DNA of 64,000 bases from Micavibrio aeruginosavorus ARL-13 (GCF_000226315.1 NC_016026.1:310001-374000), one strand, 5' to 3'. Counted from the stretch's first letter, positions 9,540 through 17,506 are shown. Notes: generated by a model not told the origin, from the sequence alone. Translations and numbers: made by a program.

Positions 9540-9584
9540 TTCGTAATGACAAGGTCGGGGGTTCAATTCCCTTCAGCGGCACCA
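9540..9584 (+). other. 3' remnant of tRNA-Thr(CGU): island attachment site (attR)
   Basis: The sequence folds as the 3' part of a tRNA: anticodon loop with CGT at 9542-9544, 3' anticodon strand 9547-9551, variable loop 9552-9556, T-stem 9557-9561/9569-9573 around TTCAATT, 3' acceptor strand 9574-9580, discriminator A 9581 and CCA 9582-9584. The bases before it do not pair as a 5' anticodon strand and no 5' half is present, so this is not a working gene. Such a fragment is what integrases leave when they cross over in the anticodon loop. The intact gene should lie left of the window. Confidence 0.85.
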
Positions 9585-9592
9585 TTATTATT

Positions 9593-9623
9593 AAAAAACC
9601 CTCCCCTTCAGGGAGGGTTTTTT
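9593..9623. terminator. Rho-independent terminator after the tRNA remnant
   Basis: A 7-bp GC stem CCCTCCC/GGGAGGG is flanked by A6 and T6 that extend the pairing to 13 bp, with a 5-nt loop. It probably served the original tRNA-Thr gene. Confidence 0.85.
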
Positions 9624-9812
9624 AATAGGCCGGTCAGGCAATGATTCGCGAATAGCCCTTCTTGCGGACGCAAATCCCATCAATCCAGCTTGATTAAAAA
9701 TTGAGATGGATTTGTTCCATTTTCGGCAGAAGCCCCCGTCCTTGACATTTGGGGCCCGCGCAGAATGTTAGTTATGGGGGATGTCTTCATTCTACAGAGA
9801 TGAGGTGCCGTC

Positions 9813-10394
9813 ATGATACGTGTTCAAAAGGCAGGGAATGATGCTCCTGTCATGGTGCATGAAGCGGTGGGTGTCTTCAGCAATGCTGATGATCTTCAGG
9901 CCGCCATGGATGACCTGCAATCCCATGGGTTTATGCGCCATGAGTTAAGTGTTCTGGCTGATCAAGAGAAAATAAAAAGCAAGCTGGGGCGGAAGTACCG
10001 CGATGTGCGTGAATTGGAAGATGATCCGTCCGCGCCGCGTGCGACGTTTTTGCCCAACGAAACCGTGGGCGAGATCGAAGGGGCATTCATTGCCATTCCG
10101 ATGTATCTGGCAGTGATTGCATCGACGTGGATTGTTGTCGCCGAAGGCGGAACGCTGGCCCATGCGGTGATTGCCGCGATCGTGGCTGGGGCGGTCGGTG
10201 CGGCGATTGGCATGATGATGGCGCGCGGTTTCGCCGAACATCGTGACCGCGATTTACGGGAGAAAATTCATAAAGGCGGTTTGCCGTTATGGGTCAACCT
10301 GCGCGCTCCGGAGCAGGAAAATACGGCAACAAACATCATGAAAAAGCACGCGGCGCGGGATGTGCATGTTCATGATATTGCCTTGTATGGGTGA
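9813..10394 (+). CDS. Predicted membrane protein with general-stress-like N-terminus
   Basis: The 193-aa product has a soluble N-terminus (residues 1-85) with the pattern VGVFSNADDLQAAMDDLQSH, like proteins in which a flexible strand-helix unit senses stress. Two adjacent hydrophobic segments follow at about 92-112 and 117-137, the second glycine/alanine-rich (AAIVAGAVGAAIG). A short soluble tail (LPLWVNLRAPEQE) resembles the C-terminal part of DUF1269/YflT-like membrane proteins. A good SD (GATGAGGT) precedes ATG. It is the first host gene after the island and ends at its own terminator. The substrate and role are unknown. Confidence 0.75.
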   Translation: MIRVQKAGNDAPVMVHEAVGVFSNADDLQAAMDDLQSHGFMRHELSVLADQEKIKSKLGRKYRDVRELEDDPSAPRATFLPNETVGEIEGAFIAIPMYLAVIASTWIVVAEGGTLAHAVIAAIVAGAVGAAIGMMMARGFAEHRDRDLREKIHKGGLPLWVNLRAPEQENTATNIMKKHAARDVHVHDIALYG

Positions 10395-10432
10395 GTGGCG
10401 ATAGGGGCCTGTCGCACACTTTTTTATTTTGA

Positions 10433-10461
10433 AAAACCCCGCTATCATGGCGGGGTTTTCA
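10433..10461 (+). terminator. Terminator between 9813 gene and luxR-type gene
   Basis: AAAACCCCGC and GCGGGGTTTT pair around a TATCATG loop and the stem ends in a T-run. It excludes upstream starts for the following LuxR-type gene. Confidence 0.8.
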
Positions 10462-10481
10462 TCTTTTTGGGTATTGTAGGG

Positions 10482-11222
10482 ATGGTGTTCAGTTTAAACG
10501 GTTATTTTTTTGAAGATTATTTAAGTGAGGCCAATCGTGCAACTTCCGCGAATGATTTGTTTTATGTTCTCTTACAGGCGATCAATCGTCACGGGTTCGA
10601 TAGTGCTCTCTTTTCTCTCATAACGGATCATGATGATATTGGGCAAAAGGCTGATTTCGGAATAATCTGCAGTTATTCTGAAAGTTGGATGTCGCATTAC
10701 TTTGAACGATGGTGCCGCAATATTGATCCGGCTGCTCTGGATATAGCAAGGCATGATGAAGTGTTCTTCTGGGGTGATATGCCTGAGCTTATGCGGTTAA
10801 GAAAAGATCAGCATGCCCTGATGTTTCTGGAAAGTGATGCGTGTTTGCGGTGCGGCCTTGCTGTTCCATTGCGAGGGATGGACGGGCAGTTTGCTGCATT
10901 GGGCTTTGCGGCTACAGAAAAAAAAGATTCGAATGAATATGATCTGGACATGGTCACCGCGTATGCTAATCATTTTTACGTTGCATATAAGCGTCTTTAT
11001 CGAAAAGAAGATCGCCAAGACGCTGTTTTTTTGACACCGAAAGAGCGTGAAGTTTTAACGTGGGTGGCCTCGGGAAAAACGGACTCTGAAATTGCAAGCA
11101 TTTTAAATCTTAGCCGAAATACAATCGATGCGCATGTGCGTAAAGTATTCAAGAAATTGAATGCGAATAGCCGTGTTTTGGCGTCAGTCAAAGCCATTTC
11201 TATGGGGCTTATTCATATTTAG
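10482..11222 (+). CDS. LuxR-type transcriptional regulator with autoinducer-binding domain (1)
   Basis: This 246-aa quorum-sensing type regulator has an N-terminal autoinducer-binding domain (about 15-165) that keeps the six hallmark pocket residues: the W and Y of SWMSHY, the DP pair in IDP, the W in FFWGD and the G in LRCGL. A LuxR/FixJ helix-turn-helix follows at about 180-240 (TPKEREVLTWVASGKTDSEIA, with the conserved E, L and G). I chose ATG 10482, preceded by TAGGG, because upstream in-frame codons run through a terminator. A close paralogue follows directly. No luxI-type synthase lies nearby, so it is a solo receptor in this window. The ligand and targets are unknown. Confidence 0.9.
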   Translation: MVFSLNGYFFEDYLSEANRATSANDLFYVLLQAINRHGFDSALFSLITDHDDIGQKADFGIICSYSESWMSHYFERWCRNIDPAALDIARHDEVFFWGDMPELMRLRKDQHALMFLESDACLRCGLAVPLRGMDGQFAALGFAATEKKDSNEYDLDMVTAYANHFYVAYKRLYRKEDRQDAVFLTPKEREVLTWVASGKTDSEIASILNLSRNTIDAHVRKVFKKLNANSRVLASVKAISMGLIHI

Positions 11223-11253
11223 TGTGTTCTGATTAGGTGTTGTGGGGTGCGTC

Positions 11254-11991
11254 GTGATTGGTTTAAATGATTATCGTTTCGAGGATTATTTGTTAGAGGC
11301 AAATCGGGCAGAGAGCGTAGATTCTTTGTTTTCGATTTTGACCAAGGCAGCGGGTAAGCATGGTTTAAATCGCTGTGTATTTGGCATGATGACAGATCAT
11401 TTAGATATTGGAAAAAAAGCCGGCTTTGGAATTGCCTGTAGCTATCCTGACGATTGGGTTCAATATTATAATGAAAAAAATTTTCGATACATTGATCCTG
11501 TTATAATGCTGGGATCTATTCGTGCTGAGCCATTTCTATGGTCGCGCCTAAATGATTTTATGAATCTGAGCAAAACTCAGAGGGATTTTTTATTATTAGC
11601 GGAAGAGGCAGGCTTGAGAAATGGCCTGTGTGTTCCTTTGCACGGCTTGAATCATCAGATTGCTGGCGTTGGTTTGGCGACGACAGAAAAAAAAGACGCA
11701 TTTGACAGGAATGTGGATTTAGTGGCTGCGTATTGCAGTCATTTTTATGTTGCTTATAAGCGTCTCATGCGCCGAAACGCGGATGTTGTGCATATACAAC
11801 TGACGAATAAGGAGCGCGAAGTCTTAACATGGGCAGCTGCTGGAAAAACAGACGCAGAGATTGCGTTTATTCTTAATATGAGTCGGAATACAGTTGATGC
11901 GCATATGCGTAAAATCTTTAGCAAGCTCGGTGCGAATAGCCGGGTTCTTGCTGCTGTGAAGGCGATCTCTTTGGGTTTAATAAATGTTTAA
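11254..11991 (+). CDS. LuxR-type transcriptional regulator with autoinducer-binding domain (2)
   Basis: The 245-aa paralogue of the preceding gene has the same two-domain layout. Pocket residues are kept (DDWVQYY, YIDP, FLW, LRNGL) and the C-terminal HTH reads NKEREVLTWAAAGKTDAEIA. GTG 11254 is preferred because GGGG sits 6 nt before it and its product aligns end to end with the first copy; a GTG at 11242 is possible. The pair arose by tandem duplication and has diverged mainly in the ligand-binding half, suggesting different signals or different affinities. The gap to the first copy is 31 bp, so they may be cotranscribed. Confidence 0.9.
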   Translation: MIGLNDYRFEDYLLEANRAESVDSLFSILTKAAGKHGLNRCVFGMMTDHLDIGKKAGFGIACSYPDDWVQYYNEKNFRYIDPVIMLGSIRAEPFLWSRLNDFMNLSKTQRDFLLLAEEAGLRNGLCVPLHGLNHQIAGVGLATTEKKDAFDRNVDLVAAYCSHFYVAYKRLMRRNADVVHIQLTNKEREVLTWAAAGKTDAEIAFILNMSRNTVDAHMRKIFSKLGANSRVLAAVKAISLGLINV

Positions 11992-12093
11992 TTTTAAATA
12001 TAATTTTTTCCATCACGTATCCTCGTGATACCTGATTCTGTCGATTCTCTCTATGCTCGTTTTTGTGGCTTTAACTATATGGGTGAAGCGTAA

Positions 12094-12330
12094 ATGAAAA
12101 GAGCGAATAAAGTAGAGGGGCAAATGGAATCGAAGGTTTTTGACTATGAAAAAATAAAGAGCATCGTTGACTCGTTGCAATACTTGAAGGAAGAGGCTCG
12201 GAATTGCGGCAATGAGGATGTTGAAATCCTTATTCAGTCTATGTTCAATATTATGATCACCACATATTGTATGATTTTGCGTGAGCGTTTGCCACGTCAT
12301 AGTATTGAAATGTCATCGCTGAAAAATTGA
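12094..12330 (+). CDS. Small hypothetical protein
   Basis: The 78-aa product is mostly helical in pattern with heptad-like spacing in the middle (YEKIKSIVDSLQYLKEEA). No family was recognised. It follows the two LuxR-type genes by 100 bp, and GGTGAAG lies before the start. It is convergent with the 12337 gene and only 6 bp separate the two stops. An alternative start at 12124 gives 68 aa. Coding status is likely but not certain. Confidence 0.5.
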   Translation: MKRANKVEGQMESKVFDYEKIKSIVDSLQYLKEEARNCGNEDVEILIQSMFNIMITTYCMILRERLPRHSIEMSSLKN

Positions 12331-12336
12331 ACATTA

Positions 12337-13356
12337 TTATCTAATCTGAGCGGAAAAGTCGTCCCCGCTTTCGACCCTGCGGGCCTTCTCTGTAATCGCT
12401 GCTGCGGCGGTGATGTCTGCCAATGGCAGGTCTGCAGGGGCGTTGAGGCCGCCAATGTCGTAGATGTAGGCGGGTAAATAGCCGGAGAAGATGATGCGCG
12501 GGTCCATGTGCAGGCCCGGTACAATCGCCTGGGCCATGTTGAACACGATGGTTGTACAATTCGCGGTTAGCGTATTGTAGAATTGCGGGGTTTTGCGCAG
12601 CGTGTTGCCGGTGTTCAGGTAAGAGAGGAACAGGGCCCTCATCGCCTCGGGCTTAGCCTTGATCGAGTAGCGGTATACATCTTCGCCGCGGACGTTGGTG
12701 CGCAGATAGATGATGTCACGCTCATCCGCGGCGATCAGTGCCAGTTCATATTCCTTAAAAAACCCGGCCAGATTTGAATAAACCTCGCCTTCCTCCTTGC
12801 GGATTTCGACGGAAAAGACCAGGTGCTCACCGCTTTCAAAGCCAAAGCTGACCAATGTGTGAGCAATGGCGGGCATGCCCCAATAGGATAAGAACAAATC
12901 AACCGACGTAATGGTGTCGATATCATAAGTACGTTTGTCCCATTTCACATCGTAATCATCCAGACTACGCCATGTGAAATTGCGGACATCCTTGATCGTG
13001 ACGTTTGATCCGTCGATTTCAGCGGCAACGATATGCGCAACTTCTGGCATCCAGTAACGGTAATTTTGCGGCTTGATCGACGTCCACCACATGATCGACA
13101 GCGCCATGGCCACCATAAAAACCCCCGTCGCCAGTGGCCGTCGCCATGTGAACAGGGCGTAATAAAGCGTGGCTGCAACATAGGTGCCCCAAATGCCGCT
13201 GGCCAACCAGCTGCCATCCCCCAAGCCGAACAGGCCCTGGAACGGTGCGCGATACCACAAGGCCAGTCCAACCAGAATGGACGGAATCAGGATCGCAAGC
13301 GTAAGGCCGATGGCGTGCAGGGCGGCGAAGATTTTATTTTTTCTGCTTGATGGCAT
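12337..13356 (-). CDS. Membrane protein with DUF4105/Lnb-like periplasmic domain
   Basis: The 339-aa product has three predicted membrane segments near the N-terminus (about 9-35, 48-70, 76-95). A periplasmic domain follows with features of the Lnb N-terminal domain family (DUF4105): SFGFESGEHLVFSVEIRKE, the YWG-like stretch before it, and a late NCTT motif that carries a conserved cysteine. In the Gram-positive Lnb protein the related domain takes part in lipoprotein remodelling; that role is not shown for Gram-negative members. The start lies 23 bp inside the upstream lipoprotein gene, indicating coupled translation. Both products would meet in the periplasm. Confidence 0.75.
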   Translation of the reverse strand: MPSSRKNKIFAALHAIGLTLAILIPSILVGLALWYRAPFQGLFGLGDGSWLASGIWGTYVAATLYYALFTWRRPLATGVFMVAMALSIMWWTSIKPQNYRYWMPEVAHIVAAEIDGSNVTIKDVRNFTWRSLDDYDVKWDKRTYDIDTITSVDLFLSYWGMPAIAHTLVSFGFESGEHLVFSVEIRKEEGEVYSNLAGFFKEYELALIAADERDIIYLRTNVRGEDVYRYSIKAKPEAMRALFLSYLNTGNTLRKTPQFYNTLTANCTTIVFNMAQAIVPGLHMDPRIIFSGYLPAYIYDIGGLNAPADLPLADITAAAAITEKARRVESGDDFSAQIR

Positions 13357-14620
13357 ATTCGGTCCAATTGCATTTTTCCGCGATCAGCGGGTGCATATGA
13401 TTGCGGTTGAGGCCACTGGTCATCAGGGCGATGACGCGGTCGTCATCCTGATAGCCGACATGGGCTTCCAGCGGGTTGGCAAATTCGGTGACGCCCAGCA
13501 AATCTTTCGGGTGGGCGATGTTCAGGTCGATATTCACGATTTCCGGGCAATACCGGCTGTCGATATAGGCATCGGCATAATCCGGCGGGATCGGGTAGCT
13601 GAGGATATCGTTCGGATCACTGAACGCGACGATCCGGACTTTGCCGACCAGGCGCTCGCTGTAATGCGATCCGCCGGGTTGGCAATATTCATCTGTAACG
13701 CCCGTGGTTCCAGATTTTTCCTGCCCCACCTGCAGAAGCGGCAATTGGTTCGCCATCATGAAAACGGTGATGGTTTCGTTCTGCAATGTGGCGTTCAACC
13801 CGTCCAGTTTTTTACATTCTTCGCAATTTTCACGATCGGCGGCAAAGCGGTTGAGCGTGTCGATGGTGATGCGACTGCCAAGGCTGTGTGTGACGATGTA
13901 AAAGTCATCCTGTTTGATGTTGGTGGCGATGCTGTTGTCATAGGCGTTGCAGTAGTGGCGGCCATTGTCCGGCATGTTGTCCCACGATCCGCGAAAGGCC
14001 CAGCAAACGGATTGCCCCACGGATTTATCAATCAGGCCTTTTTTGAGGCCCTCATAGACCAGGAGATCGGGCACGGTGGCGTTCATGAATTTTTTCAGGG
14101 ATTTGTTCAACCCGGCGCGGCGGTAATTATAAGCCTCGGAATCATCGAACGCGATCACCTCTTTGTCCATTTCGCCAATGCCGGACCAGGTCAATTCATA
14201 GAATAAAAACTCGCGGTCATTGGCGCTGGAAAAATGGCGCGACACGCGTAACGTTCCCACGTCCTCGCCATTTTCGACGGCGTTGGTCAGGGTTATGTTT
14301 TTGATCGTCGGATCCATGCTGTCCAGCCCCAGCGATGCAGCCAGTTTTTCACGGAAGCGGGCGGAATATCCGGGCAGGTGCTTGCTGATCCCGTGCACCA
14401 TTAACACCTTTGTCGTTCCCGGTGCGCCGGCGACGGCTTTGTGGGCGACGCTGGCTTCAATTCCCTCAAAGGCTGGGCCTGCAATTTCGCACAAGCGTGT
14501 GTCCTCGGCTTTGTCCTTCTTTTCCATGATGGCTTCCGTCACGCCTTTGGCGATGGAACTGCACCCGGTCAATGGTGTGACCAGCGCGCATACAGCGAGG
14601 CAGAGAAGCATTTTTTTCAT
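13334..14620 (-). CDS. Lipoprotein with alpha/beta-hydrolase domain
   Basis: The 428-aa protein starts with a lipoprotein signal (MKKMLLCLAVCALVTPLTGC, lipobox LTGC, lipidated Cys about residue 20). The body carries a hydrolase strand VLMVHGISKHLPGY near residue 75, which fits an oxyanion region, and a nucleophile elbow VTHSLGSR near residue 250. It is therefore a probable surface or periplasmic esterase/lipase. Several cysteine pairs suggest disulfides. In-frame ATG codons at 14638 and 14695 exist, but none has a clear SD; 14620 gives the most typical signal peptide. It overlaps the DUF4105 gene downstream. The substrate is unknown. Confidence 0.75.
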   Translation of the reverse strand: MKKMLLCLAVCALVTPLTGCSSIAKGVTEAIMEKKDKAEDTRLCEIAGPAFEGIEASVAHKAVAGAPGTTKVLMVHGISKHLPGYSARFREKLAASLGLDSMDPTIKNITLTNAVENGEDVGTLRVSRHFSSANDREFLFYELTWSGIGEMDKEVIAFDDSEAYNYRRAGLNKSLKKFMNATVPDLLVYEGLKKGLIDKSVGQSVCWAFRGSWDNMPDNGRHYCNAYDNSIATNIKQDDFYIVTHSLGSRITIDTLNRFAADRENCEECKKLDGLNATLQNETITVFMMANQLPLLQVGQEKSGTTGVTDEYCQPGGSHYSERLVGKVRIVAFSDPNDILSYPIPPDYADAYIDSRYCPEIVNIDLNIAHPKDLLGVTEFANPLEAHVGYQDDDRVIALMTSGLNRNHMHPLIAEKCNWTEYAIKQKK

Positions 14621-14698
14621 GGTGTTGGCTGGACTCATCAAGGGTGGGGCGTCGGTGTCGGAGAAAATTATGCGGGTTATCAGAGCGATCCGCAATTG

Positions 14699-14726
14699 AA
14701 AACCCCGCCGGATAGGGCGGGGTTTT
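14699..14726 (-). terminator. Terminator after the 14744 gene
   Basis: CCCCGCC and GGCGGGG pair over a 6-nt loop, with flanking AAAA and TTTT. It can work in both directions but lies downstream of the minus-strand gene at 14744. Confidence 0.8.
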
Positions 14727-14743
14727 CTGTAATGCTGAAATGT

Positions 14744-15223
14744 CTACATACCGGGAGAGGCCATGCTGGGGTCCGTCGGGGCCGGCCTGTTTTCCGGGGC
14801 CATGGCCGGGGCGCTGCCCGGGTTTTGATAGGCGCCGGTGGCGCTTTGGTTGAAATGGGTGCCAATCACGCCCCGTTCGGCCGGGCCCAATTGATCCTGA
14901 TTTTTCCAGGCTTCCATTTTTGCGGCCACATCGTCGGCCTCCTGGGTCCAGGCGGTGCCAGCGGCGGGCAGGCTTTCGATCATGTTGATCAAATCCTGTT
15001 CGTTCGACTGGTTTTGAAAATCCTGAATGGCTTTTTCGCCTTCGGGGGTAATTTCGGTGCCGGGCGCGGGCAAATCGACCGTTGGATCGAAATCATCGCC
15101 TTGCTGTTCCAGTGCCTCGATTGTTTGCTCTCCGGCCTCGTTCATTTCCGATCCGGGTGGTGCAATATCATTCAAGTGGTTTACCAGTTCTTCTGCACTC
15201 ATATCCGCCAGATCTTTGGCCAT
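14744..15223 (-). CDS. Acidic hypothetical protein with internal repeats
   Basis: The 159-aa acidic, hydrophilic protein has no signal peptide. Three related stretches carry the pattern LPAxGTxxTxE / IAPPGSEMNEAGE / LPAPGTEITPEGE at about residues 25, 55 and 90, each followed by a helix, so it is built from a ~32-residue repeat. A Pro/Ala-rich tail ends the protein. ATG 15223 has a strong SD (GAGGGG). No known family was recognised. Confidence 0.65.
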   Translation of the reverse strand: MAKDLADMSAEELVNHLNDIAPPGSEMNEAGEQTIEALEQQGDDFDPTVDLPAPGTEITPEGEKAIQDFQNQSNEQDLINMIESLPAAGTAWTQEADDVAAKMEAWKNQDQLGPAERGVIGTHFNQSATGAYQNPGSAPAMAPENRPAPTDPSMASPGM

Positions 15224-15354
15224 GGTTGTATCCCCTCTGCTCTGATCTTTTTCGGTTTTTCGCGACCGTGCGCTCAATCTACGCCTAAAGGATGAGGGTC
15301 CGATTAAGAAAGCACGGCTTTTTAGGTATTTTTGTTGCTTTTGTGCGAAGGGCA

Positions 15355-15387
15355 TAAAAAACCCCGCATTTCTGCGGGGTTTTTAAG
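15355..15387 (-). terminator. Terminator of the isochorismatase-family gene
   Basis: AAAACCCCGC and GCGGGGTTTT pair around a 6-nt loop and are flanked by A and T runs. It starts 12 bp after the stop of the minus-strand gene at 15399. Confidence 0.85.
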
Positions 15388-15398
15388 GGTGTTTCGCC

Positions 15399-16028
15399 TT
15401 AGGCGGCCTGTTTGCTGCGGCTGGCGTAACTGTTCATCAGGTTGCGATAGTTGGGAATGTGGTTGGAAAACAACGTGCCCAGCCCTTCAATATCATTGCG
15501 CCAATCGCGGTGCAGTTCGCACGCCACGGCGAACCAGTTCAGCGGTTGGGCCCCGGCCTGAACCATGCGCATCAAGGCGCCATCGCGCGTGTCCTTGTTA
15601 AACGTGCCGGAGGCGTCGGTGACGATGAACACGTCAAACCCTTCCTCAATCGCCGAGAGTGCGGGGAACGCCACGCAGACTTCCGTCACTACACCGGCGA
15701 TGATCAGTTGTTTTTTGCCGGTGGCTTTGACCGCTTTCACGAAATCTTCGTTGTCCCATGCGTTGATTTGACCGGGGCGGGCGACGTAGGGCGTGTTTGG
15801 GAACATTTCTTTCAACTCAGGAACAAGCGGGCCATTCGGGCCATCTTCGAAGCTGGTGGTCAAAATGGTCGGCAGATTGAAATATTTGGCGACATTCGCG
15901 ATCGCCAGAACGTTGTTTTTGAATTCATTCGGCGTGTAATCCTGAACCAGATTGATCAAGCCCGTCTGGTGATCAACCAGCAGCACGGCGGCGTTGTTTT
16001 TATCAAGTTTTTTGTATGTCGGATTCAT
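15399..16028 (-). CDS. ycaC: Isochorismatase-family cysteine hydrolase (YcaC-like)
   Basis: This 209-aa cytosolic hydrolase of the isochorismatase superfamily is closest by pattern to YcaC, an octameric hydrolase of unknown substrate. The general-base Asp is in LLVDHQTG (about residue 19) and the nucleophile Cys is in IAGVVTEVCVAFPALSA (about 118). The cis-peptide motif GVVTEVC is intact. The gene stands alone with its own terminator. The substrate is not predictable from sequence; such genes are often induced with stress and detoxification functions, which fits the neighbours. Confidence 0.85.
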   Translation of the reverse strand: MNPTYKKLDKNNAAVLLVDHQTGLINLVQDYTPNEFKNNVLAIANVAKYFNLPTILTTSFEDGPNGPLVPELKEMFPNTPYVARPGQINAWDNEDFVKAVKATGKKQLIIAGVVTEVCVAFPALSAIEEGFDVFIVTDASGTFNKDTRDGALMRMVQAGAQPLNWFAVACELHRDWRNDIEGLGTLFSNHIPNYRNLMNSYASRSKQAA

Positions 16029-16152
16029 GGTGTGTGTCCTTTAAGATCAGATGGGTTAAAACAAGCGTGAACGATAAGGAGCCGGATTGAGGGCGTTATT
16101 CTGCCCCGGTTCCCCGAAAAAGCAAGTGTGGTGGCACCAGTGTTGAAAGGAA

Positions 16153-17034
16153 TCAAAACCGACCAGCGCGAAAATCATCAAAGGCCTGACGAATTTCATC
16201 TTGCGTATTCATGACGAAGGGGCCGTACCCGGCGATCGGTTCATCAATGGGCGCACCATTCAGCAACAGGATCGCGCTGTCTTCTGCGGCTTCCAGTAAT
16301 ATATCACTGCCCGACAATTCAAACAGGGCGAGGTCGCGAGGCTGCAATGTTTTCAATCCATTAACCTGTACAGAACCCCGCAAAACCAGGGCCATGGTGG
16401 TGAAGCCATCGGGCAGGGATAATGTCGTCACACCGCCTGCTTTCAACCGCAGATCAAATACGTTGATCGGCGTGAATGTGCGGGCAGCCCCGGACGTGCC
16501 ATTATAATCGCCGGCAATCACGCGCAATGTTCCTGCATCACCGGGCAAGGCGATCACCGGAATGCGTGCCGCCGTCAGTTCCTGGTACGCCGGATCGGTC
16601 ATTTTGTTTTTCGCGGGCAAATTCACCCAAAGCTGGATCATCTCCAGCGTGCCACCACGCGCGGTGAAATCACGTCCGTGCATTTCTTCGTGCAGGATGC
16701 CGCGCCCGGCGGTCATCCATTGTACATCGCCGGGTCCGATTTTGCCGCTGTTTCCGGCATTATCGCTGTGTTCCACTTCGCCGTCATAGACGATGGTGAC
16801 GGTTTCGAATCCGCGGTGCGGGTGTTGCTCAACACCGCGCGGACGATCGGATGGTTCAAATGTCGCGGGGCCTGCATAATCCAGCATCAGGAATGGGCTG
16901 ACCTCTGCGCCTTGTGCGGTGTATGAAAACATTGTGGTGACGGGGAAGCCGTCGCCAACCCAATGGGCCTGTGTGTTGCGAATGATACGCTTTATCGCTT
17001 TGGTGGCAGGCTGATCATTTTTTTGCGGTTTCAT
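16153..17034 (-). CDS. Pirin-family protein (quercetin dioxygenase-like)
   Basis: The 293-aa bicupin of the pirin family has an N-terminal metal site visible as HPHRGFETVT (about 72-81), with a further His/Glu set in GRGILHEEMH (about 115-124). The C-terminal cupin at 190-270 lacks the metal residues, as usual. ATG 17034 lies 7 nt after AAGGAGG; a GTG directly before it is less well spaced. It is divergent from an HxlR-type regulator with a shared 139-bp promoter region containing a direct repeat. Family members act as quercetinases or redox cofactors; the physiological substrate is unknown. Confidence 0.9.
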   Translation of the reverse strand: MKPQKNDQPATKAIKRIIRNTQAHWVGDGFPVTTMFSYTAQGAEVSPFLMLDYAGPATFEPSDRPRGVEQHPHRGFETVTIVYDGEVEHSDNAGNSGKIGPGDVQWMTAGRGILHEEMHGRDFTARGGTLEMIQLWVNLPAKNKMTDPAYQELTAARIPVIALPGDAGTLRVIAGDYNGTSGAARTFTPINVFDLRLKAGGVTTLSLPDGFTTMALVLRGSVQVNGLKTLQPRDLALFELSGSDILLEAAEDSAILLLNGAPIDEPIAGYGPFVMNTQDEIRQAFDDFRAGRF

Positions 17035-17080
17035 CACGGGGCCTCCTTCAAATTTCTTGTCCGAAGGGTAAGTTAGTGGA

Positions 17081-17106
17081 GTACGATCATTTTGTAAGTA
17101 CGATCA
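17081..17106. promoter_or_regulatory. Candidate HxlR operator: direct repeat GTACGATCA
   Basis: GTACGATCA occurs at 17081-17089 and again at 17098-17106, 17 bp apart centre to centre, in the divergent promoter region of the pirin gene and the HxlR-type gene. Location suggests binding by the HxlR product. Confidence 0.5.
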
Positions 17107-17173
17107 AAAAAGATACCGCCTTATGGCGGTGGGCAAAAAAGATACCGCTCCGCACGTCGGAAAAGGGCATAAA

Positions 17174-17506
17174 ATGGCAGAAAAGAAAGAAAAAGGAGTG
17201 TCCTGTCCGGTCGAAACCACACTGGCCGTAATGGCGGGGCGATGGAAAATTCTCATCATTCATCAGCTGGTTGATGGGCCGAAACGGTTTAACCAGCTAC
17301 AGCGTGAATTGGGCGCAATTACCCACCGTACCCTGACCCAGCAACTGCGCGAGATGGAAGAGGACGGGCTGGTGATCCGCACGGATTACAGCGAAATACC
17401 ACCGCGTGTGGATTACACATTGTCCCCGCGTGGAATGACATTGAAACCCATTCTCATCGCGATGGAGGAATGGGCGTATCAGCATGGCGGGTATGTAAAA
17501 AAATAA
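17174..17506 (+). CDS. HxlR-family transcriptional regulator
   Basis: The 110-aa winged-helix regulator has the whole HxlR pattern: SCPVETTLAVMAGRWKILII, FNQLQRELGAITHRTLTQQLREMEEDGL, then YTLSPRGMTLKPIL. A Cys near residue 11, just before PVE, is at the position used for thiol redox sensing in YodB/HypR-type members. ATG 17174 follows GAAAAGGG; an upstream in-frame ATG at 17123 has weaker support. It probably controls the divergent pirin gene in response to electrophiles or oxidants (inference from family and context). Confidence 0.9.
   Translation: MAEKKEKGVSCPVETTLAVMAGRWKILIIHQLVDGPKRFNQLQRELGAITHRTLTQQLREMEEDGLVIRTDYSEIPPRVDYTLSPRGMTLKPILIAMEEWAYQHGGYVKK

Noticed and set aside
9271-9585. 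104-aa minus-strand ORF beginning MVPLKGIEPPTL
   Set aside because: It is the reverse complement of the tRNA-Thr remnant and the RTX 3' end; such ORFs are a common artefact at tRNA genes.
10395-10481. Longer N-terminus for the first LuxR-type gene
   Set aside because: The extension is translated through a strong terminator hairpin, and the paralogue alignment starts at 10482.
11990-12093. ATCACG/CGTGAT hairpin after the second luxR-type gene as terminator
   Set aside because: The stem is short and lacks a following T-run; evidence is too weak.
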